Shown in pieces: positions 48,502-57,698 of a stretch of 64,000 bases of DNA (positions are counted from its first letter, which is position 1; each line of letters opens with the position of its first letter). Under the pieces are notes generated by a model. The model was not told where the DNA came from. It searched no databases and saw only the letters and a program-made list of their open reading frames with translations. The stretch is from Hyphomicrobiales bacterium (GTDB taxonomy: Bacteria > Pseudomonadota > Alphaproteobacteria > Rhizobiales > Rhizobiaceae): NCBI GenBank assembly GCA_900466575.1, contig UBMP01000001.1, positions 124,001 through 188,000 on the forward strand. Reading direction: 5' to 3'. The position numbers and the translations under genes are program-made.

Positions 48502-49314
48502 TCAGTTCGCCAGTTCCTGCGCACGCTTGCGCGCGGCGGCAATGGCTGCATCGAAGAGCGGCTGCATGCCGTCTTCCGCCATCAGGACAGAAAGCGCTGC
48601 CGCCGTCGTGCCGCCCGGAGACGTTACATTGATGCGCAGCTGCGAAGCATCCTCGGGGGACTGGTGTAGGAGTTCACCAGCCCCCGAGACTGTTTCTCGA
48701 GCAAGACGCATGGCGAGGTCCGCCGGCAGACCGAGTTTTCGGCCTGCTTCAGCCATGCACTCGACGAGATAGAAAACATAAGCCGGGCCACTGCCCGACA
48801 GCGCCGTCACGGAATCGATGTCCGTTTCCGACGAAACCCATTCGACCGGTCCGCTGACCTTGAGCAGATCATGCACGGCAGCCTTCTGCGCAGCCGACAC
48901 GGCGGGATTGGCAAAGGCCCCGGTCACACCACGACCGACCATGGCCGGCGTATTCGGCATGGCACGCACAAAGGCGCCCGTCCCCAGGTGACTTTCAATG
49001 AAGGAAAGCATCTTGCCAGCGGCAATCGACACAATCACCGTGTCCGGCCCGACAAGGGTTTTGACCGATGGCAGCGCCGCATCCATGACCTGCGGCTTGA
49101 CGGCAAGGAAGATGATCTCGGCCGTCATACCCGCCGGCGACGCGGCAGCGATCTGGACGCCGTGCTCGGCAGCCAGGCCCGCCATCGAGTCCGAAACCTT
49201 CGGATCGAGGATCAGGATCGACGAGCCGTCGATACCGCTTTTCAGCCAGCCGGCGAGCATAGCCCCGCCCATATTGCCTGCACCGAGAAGAACGATCTTT
49301 TTCGTCGATACCAT
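48502..49314 (-). CDS. proC: Pyrroline-5-carboxylate reductase
   Basis: Last step of proline synthesis, reducing pyrroline-5-carboxylate with NAD(P)H. Rossmann motif LLGAGNMGGAMLAGWL at the N-terminus, the nucleotide-contacting FLAVKPQVM, RAMPNTPAMVGRG, and the C-terminal catalytic helical domain with LSGSGPAYVF and LRINVTSPGGTTAAAL. 270 aa, full length. Two bases separate its start region from the preceding gene's stop. Confidence 0.95.
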   Translation of the reverse strand: MVSTKKIVLLGAGNMGGAMLAGWLKSGIDGSSILILDPKVSDSMAGLAAEHGVQIAAASPAGMTAEIIFLAVKPQVMDAALPSVKTLVGPDTVIVSIAAGKMLSFIESHLGTGAFVRAMPNTPAMVGRGVTGAFANPAVSAAQKAAVHDLLKVSGPVEWVSSETDIDSVTALSGSGPAYVFYLVECMAEAGRKLGLPADLAMRLARETVSGAGELLHQSPEDASQLRINVTSPGGTTAAALSVLMAEDGMQPLFDAAIAAARKRAQELAN

Positions 49315-49316
49315 AC

Positions 49317-49817
49317 TCAGGCTTCTCCGGCCGTTTCGAACAGGACGGCATCGACAGCCTCCTGCGCGTCCATGCCGGACCAGACGACAAACTGGAAGGC
49401 CTGAAAATAGGCCTCGCAGCTATCAAGGGCATTCGACAGCAGAACCTCGACCTGACGGTCCGTCGGCTCGGCGCCGCCTGCCAGCAGCAGCGACTGGCGG
49501 AAGATGATTGCATCCTCGTGCCGCCAGATGTCGAAATGCCCCATCAGCACCTGCCCATTGACGATGGAAAGCAGCCGTATCACTTCGTTGACGCGGCTCT
49601 GCGGCACCTTCAGGTCGAAGGCACAGGCGAGATGCAGCGCCTCGAAGTCCTCCATCCAAGAAAAGGACACGTTGTAGTCGGCCCAGCGGCCGCCCACGGA
49701 CATCGAAATCTCATCCTCGCCGGACCGTTCAAAGGTCCAGTCGTTGTTGGCGGCAACAAACTCGATCATGTCGACCGGGTTCGACTGGCGCGCGATCTGC
49801 ACGTCTATAAGGCTCAT
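49317..49817 (-). CDS. YbjN-domain protein
   Basis: A 166-residue soluble protein of the YbjN family (type III chaperone-like fold, role uncertain), with PVDMIEFVAANNDWTFERSGEDEISMSVGGRW, FSWMEDFEALHLACAFD and GHFDIWRHEDAIIFRQSLL. It heads an operon with proC and csaA, an association conserved in rhizobia. Start at 49817 is the first ATG consistent with the family; 21 upstream codons are rejected. Confidence 0.85.
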   Translation of the reverse strand: MSLIDVQIARQSNPVDMIEFVAANNDWTFERSGEDEISMSVGGRWADYNVSFSWMEDFEALHLACAFDLKVPQSRVNEVIRLLSIVNGQVLMGHFDIWRHEDAIIFRQSLLLAGGAEPTDRQVEVLLSNALDSCEAYFQAFQFVVWSGMDAQEAVDAVLFETAGEA

Positions 49818-50282
49818 TCGGCATGTTCTCCATCGGACCCGCAAACGGTTCGGCGACAAGCACACACTCGCCAAACTCACTCAACGCGCCAGATACAAAG
49901 ATGAAACGATCCTATGCGGTAAAAAGGCTAGGCGCGTCGTCCTGCCCGAAACTTGCGCCGCTTCGAATCGTCGTTGAAAATCAGTCTATAGCGACGACCC
50001 GCTCCCGCCACCCCCGCCGCAGCGGCTTTTGAAGCCCGAAATCCTCAAGTCACTTTAGGAGCCGCTTGATCGCAAAGGCATAACTGACTCTGCGACAATG
50101 ATTTTTCGTTCGAATCCACAGGTCGAGAAAATTTCCGAAAAAATTCGGTTGAACGAAAGTCCGATGAATGCACCTGCGAAAAGGCGGTGATTCATGCACA
50201 GGTAGGCTGTTCGACAGACCGCCGGAAGTGAAATCTAAAAAACGCGAAGCAGGACTCCAAACCCCTTCGGCGAAGATCAAAA
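49818..50282. other. Gene-free region upstream of the toxin-antitoxin pair
   Basis: 465 bases with no convincing gene. It holds an imperfect hairpin at 50164-50195 (ATGAATGCACC / GGTGATTCAT, one bulge), AGCGGCT/AGCCGCT arms at 50021-50066 and an AT-rich stretch near 50130 (AATTTCCGAAAAAATTCGG). A small RNA is possible but no promoter and terminator pair is seen. Confidence 0.35.
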
Positions 50283-50300
50283 CTTGTCTAATATGACAAG
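50283..50300. promoter_or_regulatory. Candidate toxin-antitoxin operator CTTGTC-N6-GACAAG
   Basis: Perfect 6-bp arms 42 bases upstream of the toxin start and just before the predicted -35. This is where an XRE antitoxin would bind to repress its own operon. Confidence 0.45.
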
Positions 50301-50305
50301 CTCAC

Positions 50306-50334
50306 TTGGCAATTCACCGTTTCTGTGACATATT
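50306..50334 (+). promoter_or_regulatory. Promoter of the toxin-antitoxin operon
   Basis: TTGGCA (50306-50311), 17-bp spacer, CATATT (50329-50334). Transcription would begin at about 50341, next to the ATG at 50342, and no ribosome binding site is visible, so the toxin message may be leaderless. Confidence 0.45.
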
Positions 50335-50341
50335 TTACCGC

Positions 50342-50673
50342 ATGAGGGAGATCGTCTGGATCAAGCAAGCGCGCAAGGAATTCGCTTTCCCTTGGGCGCT
50401 CGGGACGACATGCTGACGGCGCTGGACATCGCGGCCCTGGGCGGCAAAGCCGACATTGCAAAACCGATGAAGGGATTGGGTCCGGGCGTGATGGAAATTG
50501 CCCTAGCCTACCGGTCGGATGCCTATCGCGTAATTTACGCTGTCCAGATCGGCGACGAAATCTGGGTGATTCACGCGTTCCAGAAGAAATCCACGAAGGG
50601 CATCTCGACGCCCCAAAAGGAGTTGGATCTTATCAAGGCGCGCCTGAAACGAATTAAGGAGATGCAGTCATGA
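50342..50673 (+). pseudogene. RelE/HigB (Gp49-like) toxin gene split by a -1 frameshift
   Basis: The ATG frame encodes MREIVWIKQARKEFAFP and then stops at 50414. The rest of a Gp49/HigB-like toxin (LGARDDMLTALDIAALGG..PMKGLGPGVMEIALAYRSDAYRVIYA..EIWVIHAFQKKSTKG) continues in the -1 frame to 50673. The switch falls on TTTCCCT (50386-50392), which fits the slippery pattern X XXY YYZ in the ATG frame; slipping there would make one 110-residue protein. Either frameshifting is programmed or a small deletion inactivated the gene (family members seem to have one more residue here). The antitoxin start overlaps its stop (ATGA). Confidence 0.65.
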
Positions 50674-50993
50674 GTGAGGAAGATCTGGAAATCGTTCGGG
50701 GCAGCGGCAATATTTTTGCGGATTTTGGCGACCCCGACGCTGAAGCCAAGCATATGAAGGCAGCGCTGGCCGCCAAGATTATCAACGCTCTCGATGAAAG
50801 AGGGCTCTCGGCCCGCGCGGCTGCCAAACTCGTTGGCGTTGCCGAAGCTGACATATCCCGCGTTCGCAATGCCAGCCTGTCGAAATTCACGCTCGATTGG
50901 CTCGTTCGGCTGCATCATATGCTCGAGCCCGGGATTGTCGTGGAATTGACCTTCGCTCCGCGCCCGCCTGAAGCCGGCGACGTCGCCGCCTAG
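50670..50993 (+). CDS. XRE-family (HigA-like) antitoxin
   Basis: A 107-residue HTH protein with the segment RGSGNIFADFGDPDAEAKHMKAALA before the HTH (LSARAAAKLVGVAEADISRVRN), as in antitoxins paired with Gp49/HigB-like toxins. Its start overlaps the toxin stop by four bases. In such systems the antitoxin binds the toxin and represses the operon. The complete, undamaged reading frame contrasts with the interrupted toxin. Confidence 0.85.
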   Translation: MSEEDLEIVRGSGNIFADFGDPDAEAKHMKAALAAKIINALDERGLSARAAAKLVGVAEADISRVRNASLSKFTLDWLVRLHHMLEPGIVVELTFAPRPPEAGDVAA

Positions 50994-51059
50994 TCTTGCC
51001 AATTAAAGCGCCGACGTCAGTCGCATGGGCAGGTGCACTGCCCATAACGCACTCGTTTA

Positions 51060-51317
51060 TTACTTCTTCGCCGCCAGCTTCGCCTCAAGCTCGGCGATGC
51101 GTGCCGCAAGCGCATCGTTTTCCTCGCGCGCCTTGACGGCCATTTCACGTACCGCTTCGAATTCCTCGCGCTTGACGAGGTCCATCGAGTTCATGAACCG
51201 CTCGGCTTGCGCGCGAAACGCCGTCTCGGCTTCCTGGCGCAGCCCCTGTGCAGCGCCGGCTGCATCCGTCATCAGCTTGGCGAAATCGTCAAAAATGCGG
51301 TTCGGTCCCGTGGACAT
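51060..51317 (-). CDS. ubiK: Ubiquinone-biosynthesis accessory factor UbiK
   Basis: An 85-residue coiled-coil protein of the UbiK/YqiC (BMFP) family: IFDDFAKLMTDAAGAAQGLRQE, RFMNSMDLVKREEFEAVREM and an Ala/Glu heptad-like C-terminus (LAARIAELEAKLAAKK). UbiK assists the soluble complex that makes ubiquinone. It is divergent from lgt, as in many alphaproteobacteria. ATG with AGGGAG upstream. Confidence 0.88.
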   Translation of the reverse strand: MSTGPNRIFDDFAKLMTDAAGAAQGLRQEAETAFRAQAERFMNSMDLVKREEFEAVREMAVKAREENDALAARIAELEAKLAAKK

Positions 51318-51517
51318 GATCGTCTCCCTTGCCTTTCGGACTTGAACTTTCTGAAACTGAGGTAGGTTGTCGCGCGATCATATGCAAGCACTATTGCACA
51401 GGCCTGCAGGGCACGTTTGACGAAGCGCAGGCGGGTTTACCAAAGCTGCGAAAAATCGCCTTGACCCTGCCCCTTTCACACTTCATTTTCCGCCCAAATC
51501 AACGGGCAGGAAACAGT

Positions 51518-52384
51518 TTGCACACCGAACTCATCACCATGGCGGCGATCGCCTTTCCCGGCTTCAACCCGGTCGCCTTCGAAATCGGGCCGCTGAAGGT
51601 ACATTGGTACGGCATCGGCTATGTCGTTTCCATTATGCTCGGCTGGTTCTATGCCCGACGCCTGATCGCCAGTGGCAATCTCTGGCGCAATGGCAAGGCG
51701 CCGATCAGCGCGCAGCAACTCGATGACTTCGTCCTCTATGCCGCCATCGGCATCGTCGTCGGCGGCCGCGTCGGCTATGCGCTCTTCTATGACCTCCCGA
51801 ACGTGATCGCCGATCCTCTGCGATTCTTCCGCGTCTATGATGGCGGCATGTCCTTCCATGGCGGTTTCCTCGGCACGACCATCGCCATGATCCTGTTTGC
51901 GCGTGTCAACAAGATCCCTGTCTGGAGCCTGTTCGACATCGTCTCCATCGTCGCCCCGATCGGGCTTGGCATCGTCCGTGTGGCCAATTTCATCAATGGC
52001 GAGCTCTGGGGACGGATCACCGATGTGCCATGGGCGGTCGTCTTCCCGACCGGCGGCCCCTTCGCCCGCCATCCAAGCCAGCTCTACGAAGCCGGCCTTG
52101 AAGGCATCGTGCTCCTCTCCGTCCTGAGCATTCTCGCCTATGGTCCAAAACTTCTCAAAACGCCCGGATTCATCACAGGCGTCTTCGTCTGCGGCTATGG
52201 TTTGAGCCGCATTACGGGCGAATTCTTCCGCGAACCCGATGCACAGCTCGGCTATCTGTTCGGCGGCTGGCTCACCATGGGCATGCTGCTCTCGCTGCCG
52301 ATGGTGGCGGTCGGGCTCTGGGCCATGTGGCGCGCCCGTCGCGCCGCCGCGCACCTGCCGAACCCGGAAGCCGCTGCGCCATGA
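51518..52384 (+). CDS. lgt: Prolipoprotein diacylglyceryl transferase
   Basis: Attaches diacylglycerol to the lipobox Cys of prolipoproteins, the first step of lipoprotein maturation, in the inner membrane. Seven membrane segments. Signatures: [43 protein letters not shown] (catalytic His-Gly region) and the Lgt signature [13 protein letters not shown]-like [15 protein letters not shown], then [14 protein letters not shown] take the TTG at 51518, which has AGGAAA upstream and restores the usual N-terminal length; the ATG at 51539 has no ribosome binding site. Overlaps the next gene by four bases. Confidence 0.93.
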   Translation: MHTELITMAAIAFPGFNPVAFEIGPLKVHWYGIGYVVSIMLGWFYARRLIASGNLWRNGKAPISAQQLDDFVLYAAIGIVVGGRVGYALFYDLPNVIADPLRFFRVYDGGMSFHGGFLGTTIAMILFARVNKIPVWSLFDIVSIVAPIGLGIVRVANFINGELWGRITDVPWAVVFPTGGPFARHPSQLYEAGLEGIVLLSVLSILAYGPKLLKTPGFITGVFVCGYGLSRITGEFFREPDAQLGYLFGGWLTMGMLLSLPMVAVGLWAMWRARRAAAHLPNPEAAAP

Positions 52385-53487
52385 CCACCCCGCTTGCCGA
52401 AAAGATCAAGGCCTTCATCAGGGCCAACGGTCCGATCAGCGTGACGGACTATTTCGCGCTCTGCCTGGCCGATCCCGAGCACGGCTACTACAAGACGCGC
52501 GAGCCCTTCGGCGCGGCCGGTGATTTTACCACCGCCCCGGAGATCAGCCAGCTCTTCGGAGAAATGGTCGGCATCTTCCTCGTGCAGGCGTGGAAGGCGC
52601 ATGGCGCGCCCGGCGAATTTCACCTCGCTGAAATCGGCCCCGGCCGCGGCACGATGATGGCCGACATCATTCGCGTCATCAAGAAACTTGCCCCCGACAT
52701 GTTCGAGGCCGCGCAAATCCACCTGATCGAAACCAGCGAGCGCCTGCGCAAGGTGCAGGCCCAGACGCTGGTGGCCGACAAGTGGAAGATCAGCTGGCAC
52801 GACGGCTTCGACGGCATTCCGGAAGGCCCCCTCCTCGTTGCCGCCAACGAACTCTTCGATGCCATCCCGATCCGCCAGTTCGTGAAGACGCCGACCGGCT
52901 TTCGCGAGCGCATGGTGGGGCTGGATGCCGATGACAATCTCACCTTCGCGGCCGGCATGGCCGGCGTCGATCCCGCCCTCCTGCCCGGCCCGCCGGGCCT
53001 GCAGCCGATGGGCGCCATTGCCGAATTTGCCCCTGCCCGCCTTGCCGTCATGCAGGCGCTTTGCCAGCGCCTTCTCGAAGGCGGCGGCTCGGCGCTGATC
53101 ATCGACTATGGCCATGTGGCATCCGGCTATGGCGATACGCTGCAGGCGATCCGCAGCCACCAGTTCGATCCGCCGCTCGCCCATCCCGGCGAAGCCGACC
53201 TGACGAGCCATGTGGATTTCGAGGCGCTGGCAAAGACGGCGCATCTCTCCGGGCTCCACGTCAACGGCGTGATGCATCAGGGGGATTTCCTCGCTGGGCT
53301 CGGGATTTACGAGCGCGCCGAAGCCCTTTCACGCGGCAAGGAACCTCTGGCTGTCGAGGAGATTGCCACAGCCGTCGATCGTCTCGCCGGCGCCGGCGCC
53401 GGCAAGATGGGGGAACTCTTCAAGGTTCTCGCCGTTTCCTCCAGCCATGTGGAACTCGACCCCTTCATCGCCCGCCGGCACCCATAA
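52381..53487 (+). CDS. MidA/NDUFAF7-like class I SAM methyltransferase
   Basis: A 368-residue protein of the family of mitochondrial NDUFAF7/MidA, which methylates an Arg in complex I. Landmarks: [42 protein letters not shown], the SAM-binding [30 protein letters not shown] and [20 protein letters not shown]. The start overlaps the lgt stop (ATGA), so translation is coupled; this lgt-MidA order is standard in rhizobia. Target in bacteria is inferred. Confidence 0.9.
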   Translation: MTTPLAEKIKAFIRANGPISVTDYFALCLADPEHGYYKTREPFGAAGDFTTAPEISQLFGEMVGIFLVQAWKAHGAPGEFHLAEIGPGRGTMMADIIRVIKKLAPDMFEAAQIHLIETSERLRKVQAQTLVADKWKISWHDGFDGIPEGPLLVAANELFDAIPIRQFVKTPTGFRERMVGLDADDNLTFAAGMAGVDPALLPGPPGLQPMGAIAEFAPARLAVMQALCQRLLEGGGSALIIDYGHVASGYGDTLQAIRSHQFDPPLAHPGEADLTSHVDFEALAKTAHLSGLHVNGVMHQGDFLAGLGIYERAEALSRGKEPLAVEEIATAVDRLAGAGAGKMGELFKVLAVSSSHVELDPFIARRHP

Positions 53488-53637
53488 AGCAGTGAGGCCA
53501 GTGCCAGGCACACGCTCAGTCGGGCGCCCGCTCGGGCGATTGACAGACCCATCCGCAGTTTGCAACATCCGCCTCCATATCGGAGCTCGTCGCAGGACGG
53601 AGCCAGCAAGACAGGCGCGACAAACGGAGAAGACATC

Positions 53638-54435
53638 ATGGACATCTCCACCAGCCTCAGCCCGATCATCAGTGACGTGCTCAGCAATGCCTCGGGCGAG
53701 ATCGTTACCCACGGCTTTTTCACCCGGCAAGGCGGCGTCTCCGAAGGCATTTATGAAGGCCTCAATGTCGGCCTCGGGTCGCGCGACACGCCGCAGCGGG
53801 TGATCGAAAATCGCGCGCGCGTTGCGGGGTGGTTCGGCGCACCGATCGAGAACCTGGCAACTGTGCATCAGATCCACTCGCCCGACGTCTTCACGGTAAA
53901 AGGCCCTTATGATGGCGGGCGGCCCGAAGCGGATGCGCTGGTCACAGCAACGCCCGGTATCGTCATTGGCGTACTTGCTGCGGACTGCGGCCCGGTCCTC
54001 TTTGCCGACGCGGAAGGCGGAGTCATCGGCGCGGCGCATGCGGGGTGGAAGGGCGCGCTCTATGGTGTCCTCGAAAACACGATCGACGCGATGATAGCGC
54101 TGGGTGCAAGGCGCGAAAGGATCACTGCCGTCCTCGGCCCGTCGATCAGCGCGGCGAACTACGAGGTCGGCCCCGAATTCGTGGAGCGTTTCCTGGCCAT
54201 CGATCCAGACTACGCGCGCTATTTCAGCCCGTCGACCAATGAAGATCATTCGATGTTCGACCTGCAGGGGCTGACGGTGGCGCGCCTGAAGGCCGCCGGC
54301 GTGAATGCCGCCATGACCGGTCACTGCACCTATGCCGACGAGAAGCGATTCTTCTCATACCGGCGCACGACGCATCGCAAGGAGCCGGATTACGGCCGGC
54401 AGATTTCCGCTATCCAGCTCAAGCGAACCGGCTGA
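53638..54435 (+). CDS. pgeF: Peptidoglycan editing factor PgeF (YfiH, multicopper-oxidase-like fold)
   Basis: A 265-residue protein of the PgeF/YfiH (DUF152, laccase-domain) family, which removes wrongly incorporated amino acids from peptidoglycan precursors. Conserved: THGFFTRQGGVSEGIYEGLN, VHQIHSPDV, ADALVT, VLAADCGPVLFAD, GAAHAGWKGAL and GPSISAANYEVGPEF, with the metal-binding Cys and His intact, then TGHCTYADEKRFFSYRR. ATG at 53638 with GGAGA upstream. A 150-base spacer separates it from the methyltransferase gene. Confidence 0.92.
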   Translation: MDISTSLSPIISDVLSNASGEIVTHGFFTRQGGVSEGIYEGLNVGLGSRDTPQRVIENRARVAGWFGAPIENLATVHQIHSPDVFTVKGPYDGGRPEADALVTATPGIVIGVLAADCGPVLFADAEGGVIGAAHAGWKGALYGVLENTIDAMIALGARRERITAVLGPSISAANYEVGPEFVERFLAIDPDYARYFSPSTNEDHSMFDLQGLTVARLKAAGVNAAMTGHCTYADEKRFFSYRRTTHRKEPDYGRQISAIQLKRTG

Positions 54436-54478
54436 GCAAATCCGTGAAACCGAAGACCGGTTTCACGTCCGGAACTGC
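54434..54478. repeat. Rhizobial palindromic intergenic repeat (RIME-like)
   Basis: GTGAAACCG (54444-54452) pairs with CGGTTTCAC (54458-54466) inside a looser outer dyad GCAAATCC/GGAACTGC. The GAGCAAATCC..CGTCCGGAACTGC frame resembles the repeat at 20195-20243. It also follows the pgeF stop and may end its transcript. Confidence 0.5.
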
Positions 54479-54519
54479 ATGGAAGACAAAGCGCTGCACC
54501 TGAACGGGAGGACAAGGAC

Positions 54520-55671
54520 ATGGCGATGCATTTTTCCGAACGGGAATATACCCAGCGGATGGACCGCCTGACCGCGCGGCTGCGCGAAGACAAGCTCGAT
54601 GCGATCCTGCTCTTCGCGCAGGAAAGCATGTACTGGCTGACCGGCTACGACACCTTTGGCTATTGCTTCTTCCAGACGCTCGTCGTCAAGGCCGACGGCA
54701 CGAGGGTTCTGCTGACGCGGTCCGCGGACCTGCGTCAGGCCCGCCACACATCCAACATCTCGGACATCCGCATCTGGGTCGATCGCGCCAACGCCGATCC
54801 TTCGGTCGATTTGAAGGAACTGCTCAACGAGCTGGATCTTCTCGGCGCCCGCGTCGGAGTCGAATATGACACCCATGGAATGACGGGCCGGACCGCGCAT
54901 CTGGTCGACCGCCAGCTGATGAACTTCTGCGAAATGATCGATGCCTCGTTGCTGGTAAGCCAGTTGCGCCTCATCAAGAGCGAAGCCGAGATTGCCTGCG
55001 CGACAGAGGCTGCACGCCTGGCCGACGTCGCGCTTGACGAAGCAATCCGTCTCACCAAGGCCGGCGCGAACGAGGCCGACATTCTGTCTGCCATGCAGGG
55101 CGCGATCCTTGCCGGAGGGGGCGACTATCCGGCCAACGAATTCATCATCGGCTCTGGAGCAGATGCGCTTCTGTGCCGCTACAAGGCCGGCCGCCGCACG
55201 CTGTCCGAACGCGACCAGCTGACGCTGGAATGGGCGGGCGTTTCCGCCCACTATCACGCCGCCATGATGCGGACCATCGTCATCGGCGAGCCCGAACCCC
55301 GCCAGGTCGAGCTCTTCGAGGCCTGCCGCGACGCCATCCAGGCAATCGAACTCGTGCTCCGCCCCGGCAACACGTTCGGCACCGTCTTCGACGTTCATGC
55401 CCGCATCATGGACGAACGGGGGCTTGCCCGCCATCGGTTGAACGCCTGCGGCTATTCGCTTGGGGCCCGCTTCTCACCTTCCTGGATGGAGCATCAGATG
55501 TTCCTTGCCGGCAATCCCCAGGAGATCGAACCGGGCATGACGCTTTTCGTGCACATGGTCATCATGGATTCCGAATCGGGTTTCGCCATGACGCTCGGCC
55601 AGACCTATCTGACGACCGAAGACGCGCCAAAACCGCTGTCACGTCATCCTCTGGCGCTCCTCAGCGCTTGA
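54520..55671 (+). CDS. M24-family (creatinase/aminopeptidase P-like) protein lacking canonical metal ligands
   Basis: A 383-residue pita-bread-fold protein: an N-terminal creatinase-like domain (RLREDKLDAILLFAQESMYWLTGYDTFGYCFFQTLVV) and a C-terminal M24 domain. In metal-dependent members the first Asp pair and the GHGIG His are ligands. Here the corresponding places read LTLEWAGVSAHYHAAMMRT and CGYSLGARF, so at least two ligands are missing, and the second-strand Glu region is VHMVIMD. It is more likely a metal-free hydrolase of the creatinase or ectoine-hydrolase kind than a peptidase. Unlinked to transporter genes. Confidence 0.75.
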   Translation: MAMHFSEREYTQRMDRLTARLREDKLDAILLFAQESMYWLTGYDTFGYCFFQTLVVKADGTRVLLTRSADLRQARHTSNISDIRIWVDRANADPSVDLKELLNELDLLGARVGVEYDTHGMTGRTAHLVDRQLMNFCEMIDASLLVSQLRLIKSEAEIACATEAARLADVALDEAIRLTKAGANEADILSAMQGAILAGGGDYPANEFIIGSGADALLCRYKAGRRTLSERDQLTLEWAGVSAHYHAAMMRTIVIGEPEPRQVELFEACRDAIQAIELVLRPGNTFGTVFDVHARIMDERGLARHRLNACGYSLGARFSPSWMEHQMFLAGNPQEIEPGMTLFVHMVIMDSESGFAMTLGQTYLTTEDAPKPLSRHPLALLSA

Positions 55672-55786
55672 ATGGTGCAGAACCCGGCCTTGCGCGACGC
55701 AATTGGTTTCATGCGATTGACACGACGCGGGCGACAACCGTTAATGTGACGCAATTCAGCCTGAGCCAACAGGAGAACGGAACAGG

Positions 55787-56557
55787 ATGCGGCAGCTTTT
55801 CGTGTCAGTGCTGACAGCAGCTGCGTTTGCCCTGCTTTCCGCCTGCACGACCTCTAGTCTCATGTCGCCGCCTGAATCGATCGGCGATCCCGCCGAGAAG
55901 ACGGCTACGACGAAGCAGGGTTCAGCCCCCGCGCTCGATTCCCCCGGCCAGACCAGCCTCGCAGCGGAAGAAAACCGCAACATCGGCACGCAGCAGACAC
56001 AGTTCCCGCGGACAGCAACGACCGCAGGAAACGACCCGCAGCCAATGCCCGAACAGACCGGACCGCGCAGTCCGATGCTCGGTTCGCCCGGCGGCGTTTC
56101 GGCGACGCAGAAGTCGATTTATCAGGCTTCCAGTCAGCCGCAGGCTCCGGGCGTGCTCGGCACATTGCCGGCCGGCGAGAGCGCCGCAGCCGGCGGGTCG
56201 ATCCGGTTCCTGCCGATCATCGGCGCGCCGATTTCGGCCGTCACACCGCTCTCGCGCGATCTGGCGACCAACGCCTCCGCGCGGGGGATTTCCATCAAGC
56301 CCTCCTCGGACAACTCCGCCGAACACATGTTGAAAGGCTATTTCTCCGCCTTCGATGACGGCGGCGGCACGACGATCACCTATGTCTGGGATGTCCTGGA
56401 TGCCTCGGGCGCTCGGCTGACGCGTCTGCAGGGCCAGGAGAAGCTGCCAGGCAAATCCGCCGATCCGTGGGCGAATGTGTCGCCGAACATCATGTCCAAG
56501 ATCGCCTCCGACACCATCAACCAATACGTCACCTGGAAGTCCTCCCGCCGGGGTTAA
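55787..56557 (+). CDS. Putative lipoprotein of unknown function
   Basis: A 256-residue exported protein with a lipobox signal peptide (AAAFALLSACTT; lipidated Cys at residue 20), an 80-residue low-complexity Ser/Pro/Gln/Thr segment and a C-terminal domain (about 140-256) with RFLPIIGAPISAVTPLSRDLA, GYFSAFDDGGGTTITYVWDVLDASG and ANVSPNIMSKIASDTINQYV. It is recognisable as a rhizobial family located upstream of prs. It resembles outer-membrane-directed lipoproteins, but no activity can be assigned. Start has GAGAACGGAACAGG in front. Confidence 0.7.
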   Translation: MRQLFVSVLTAAAFALLSACTTSSLMSPPESIGDPAEKTATTKQGSAPALDSPGQTSLAAEENRNIGTQQTQFPRTATTAGNDPQPMPEQTGPRSPMLGSPGGVSATQKSIYQASSQPQAPGVLGTLPAGESAAAGGSIRFLPIIGAPISAVTPLSRDLATNASARGISIKPSSDNSAEHMLKGYFSAFDDGGGTTITYVWDVLDASGARLTRLQGQEKLPGKSADPWANVSPNIMSKIASDTINQYVTWKSSRRG

Positions 56558-56681
56558 TGTGACCAATTCACCCGCAAATCCGCCAATTTACGGGAAAACT
56601 ACGGGAATCGGCGTTTCCCGCTTGCATTCATGAACGAGAGCGCTAAAAGGCCGCCATTCAGCATCATCAGGGCGGGCCATC

Positions 56682-57614
56682 ATGAAGGTTTTCGCAGGGA
56701 ACTCGAACCGGCTTCTGGCCGAAGCGATCTGCAACTATCTCAAAGTTCCCATGGGAAAGGCCACGGTTCGGCGCTTTGCTGACCAGGAAATCTTTGTAGA
56801 GCTTCAGGAAAATGTGCGCGGCGAAGATATCTTCGTCGTCCAGTCGACATCTTTCCCGGCCAATGACCACCTGATGGAACTGTTGATCATGATCGACGCG
56901 TTCCGCCGCTCTTCCGCCCGCCGCATCACCGCCGTGCTTCCCTATTTCGGCTATGCCCGCCAGGACCGCCGCGCCTCTGGCCGCACGCCGATCTCCGCCA
57001 AGCTGGTGGCCAACCTGATCACCGAAGCCGGCGCCGATCGCGTTCTGACGCTTGACCTGCATGCCGGACAGATCCAGGGCTTCTTCGACATCCCGACCGA
57101 CAATCTCTTCGCCGCCCCGATCCTCGCGCGCGACATCAAGGACCACTATGACCTGAAGAACGTCATGGTCGTATCACCCGACGTCGGCGGCGTGGTGCGC
57201 GCCCGCGCGCTCGCCAAGCGCCTGGACTGTCTGCTGGCCATCGTCGACAAGCGTCGCGACCGTCCGGGCGAATCGGAAGTGATGAACATCATCGGCGACG
57301 TGACCGGCAAGGATTGCATCCTCATCGACGACATCGTCGACTCGGGCGGCACGCTCTGCAACGCCGCCGAGGCGCTCCTGAAGAACGGAGCGACCAGCGT
57401 GACGGCCTATATCACCCACGGCGTTCTCTCCGGTGGCGCGGTTGCCCGCGTCAGCTCTTCGAAGCTGAAGGAACTGGTGATCACCGACACGATCCAGCCG
57501 ACGACGGCTGTCCAGTCTGCGCACAATATTCGCGTGATCACCTCCGCTCCCCTGCTGGGCGAAGCCATCAGCCGCACCAGCATGGAAGCGTCGGTCTCCA
57601 GCCTCTTCGATTGA
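56682..57614 (+). CDS. prs: Ribose-phosphate pyrophosphokinase
   Basis: Makes PRPP from ribose-5-phosphate and ATP for nucleotide, His and Trp synthesis. Two phosphoribosyltransferase-fold halves. Signatures: [59 protein letters not shown] (flexible loop) and the PRPP-binding [20 protein letters not shown]. 310 aa, standard for class I. The 124-base upstream spacer likely holds its promoter. A perfect 18-bp hairpin ends the transcript. Confidence 0.97.
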   Translation: MKVFAGNSNRLLAEAICNYLKVPMGKATVRRFADQEIFVELQENVRGEDIFVVQSTSFPANDHLMELLIMIDAFRRSSARRITAVLPYFGYARQDRRASGRTPISAKLVANLITEAGADRVLTLDLHAGQIQGFFDIPTDNLFAAPILARDIKDHYDLKNVMVVSPDVGGVVRARALAKRLDCLLAIVDKRRDRPGESEVMNIIGDVTGKDCILIDDIVDSGGTLCNAAEALLKNGATSVTAYITHGVLSGGAVARVSSSKLKELVITDTIQPTTAVQSAHNIRVITSAPLLGEAISRTSMEASVSSLFD

Positions 57615-57632
57615 TCGGCGGGATAAAGCCTC

Positions 57633-57677
57633 AACCTGAAACGCCGTGCGTTCATCGACCGCACGGCGTTTCAGGTT
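57633..57677. terminator. 18-bp bidirectional terminator between prs and the GAF regulator
   Basis: AACCTGAAACGCCGTGCG (57633-57650) pairs perfectly with CGCACGGCGTTTCAGGTT (57660-57677), 9-nt loop, between converging stop codons. It serves both genes. Confidence 0.8.
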
Positions 57678-57698
57678 TAAGGTCGGAATTTACCGGAT

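Noticed and set aside
50392-50673. A self-contained toxin starting at TTG 50392
   Set aside because: It would lack the first beta strand (MREIVWIK...), which is encoded directly upstream in another frame, so the gene is better described as frame-shifted.
54444-54466. Simple intrinsic terminator of pgeF
   Set aside because: The hairpin lacks a T tract and carries the flanking sequence of a dispersed rhizobial repeat, so it is listed as repeat.
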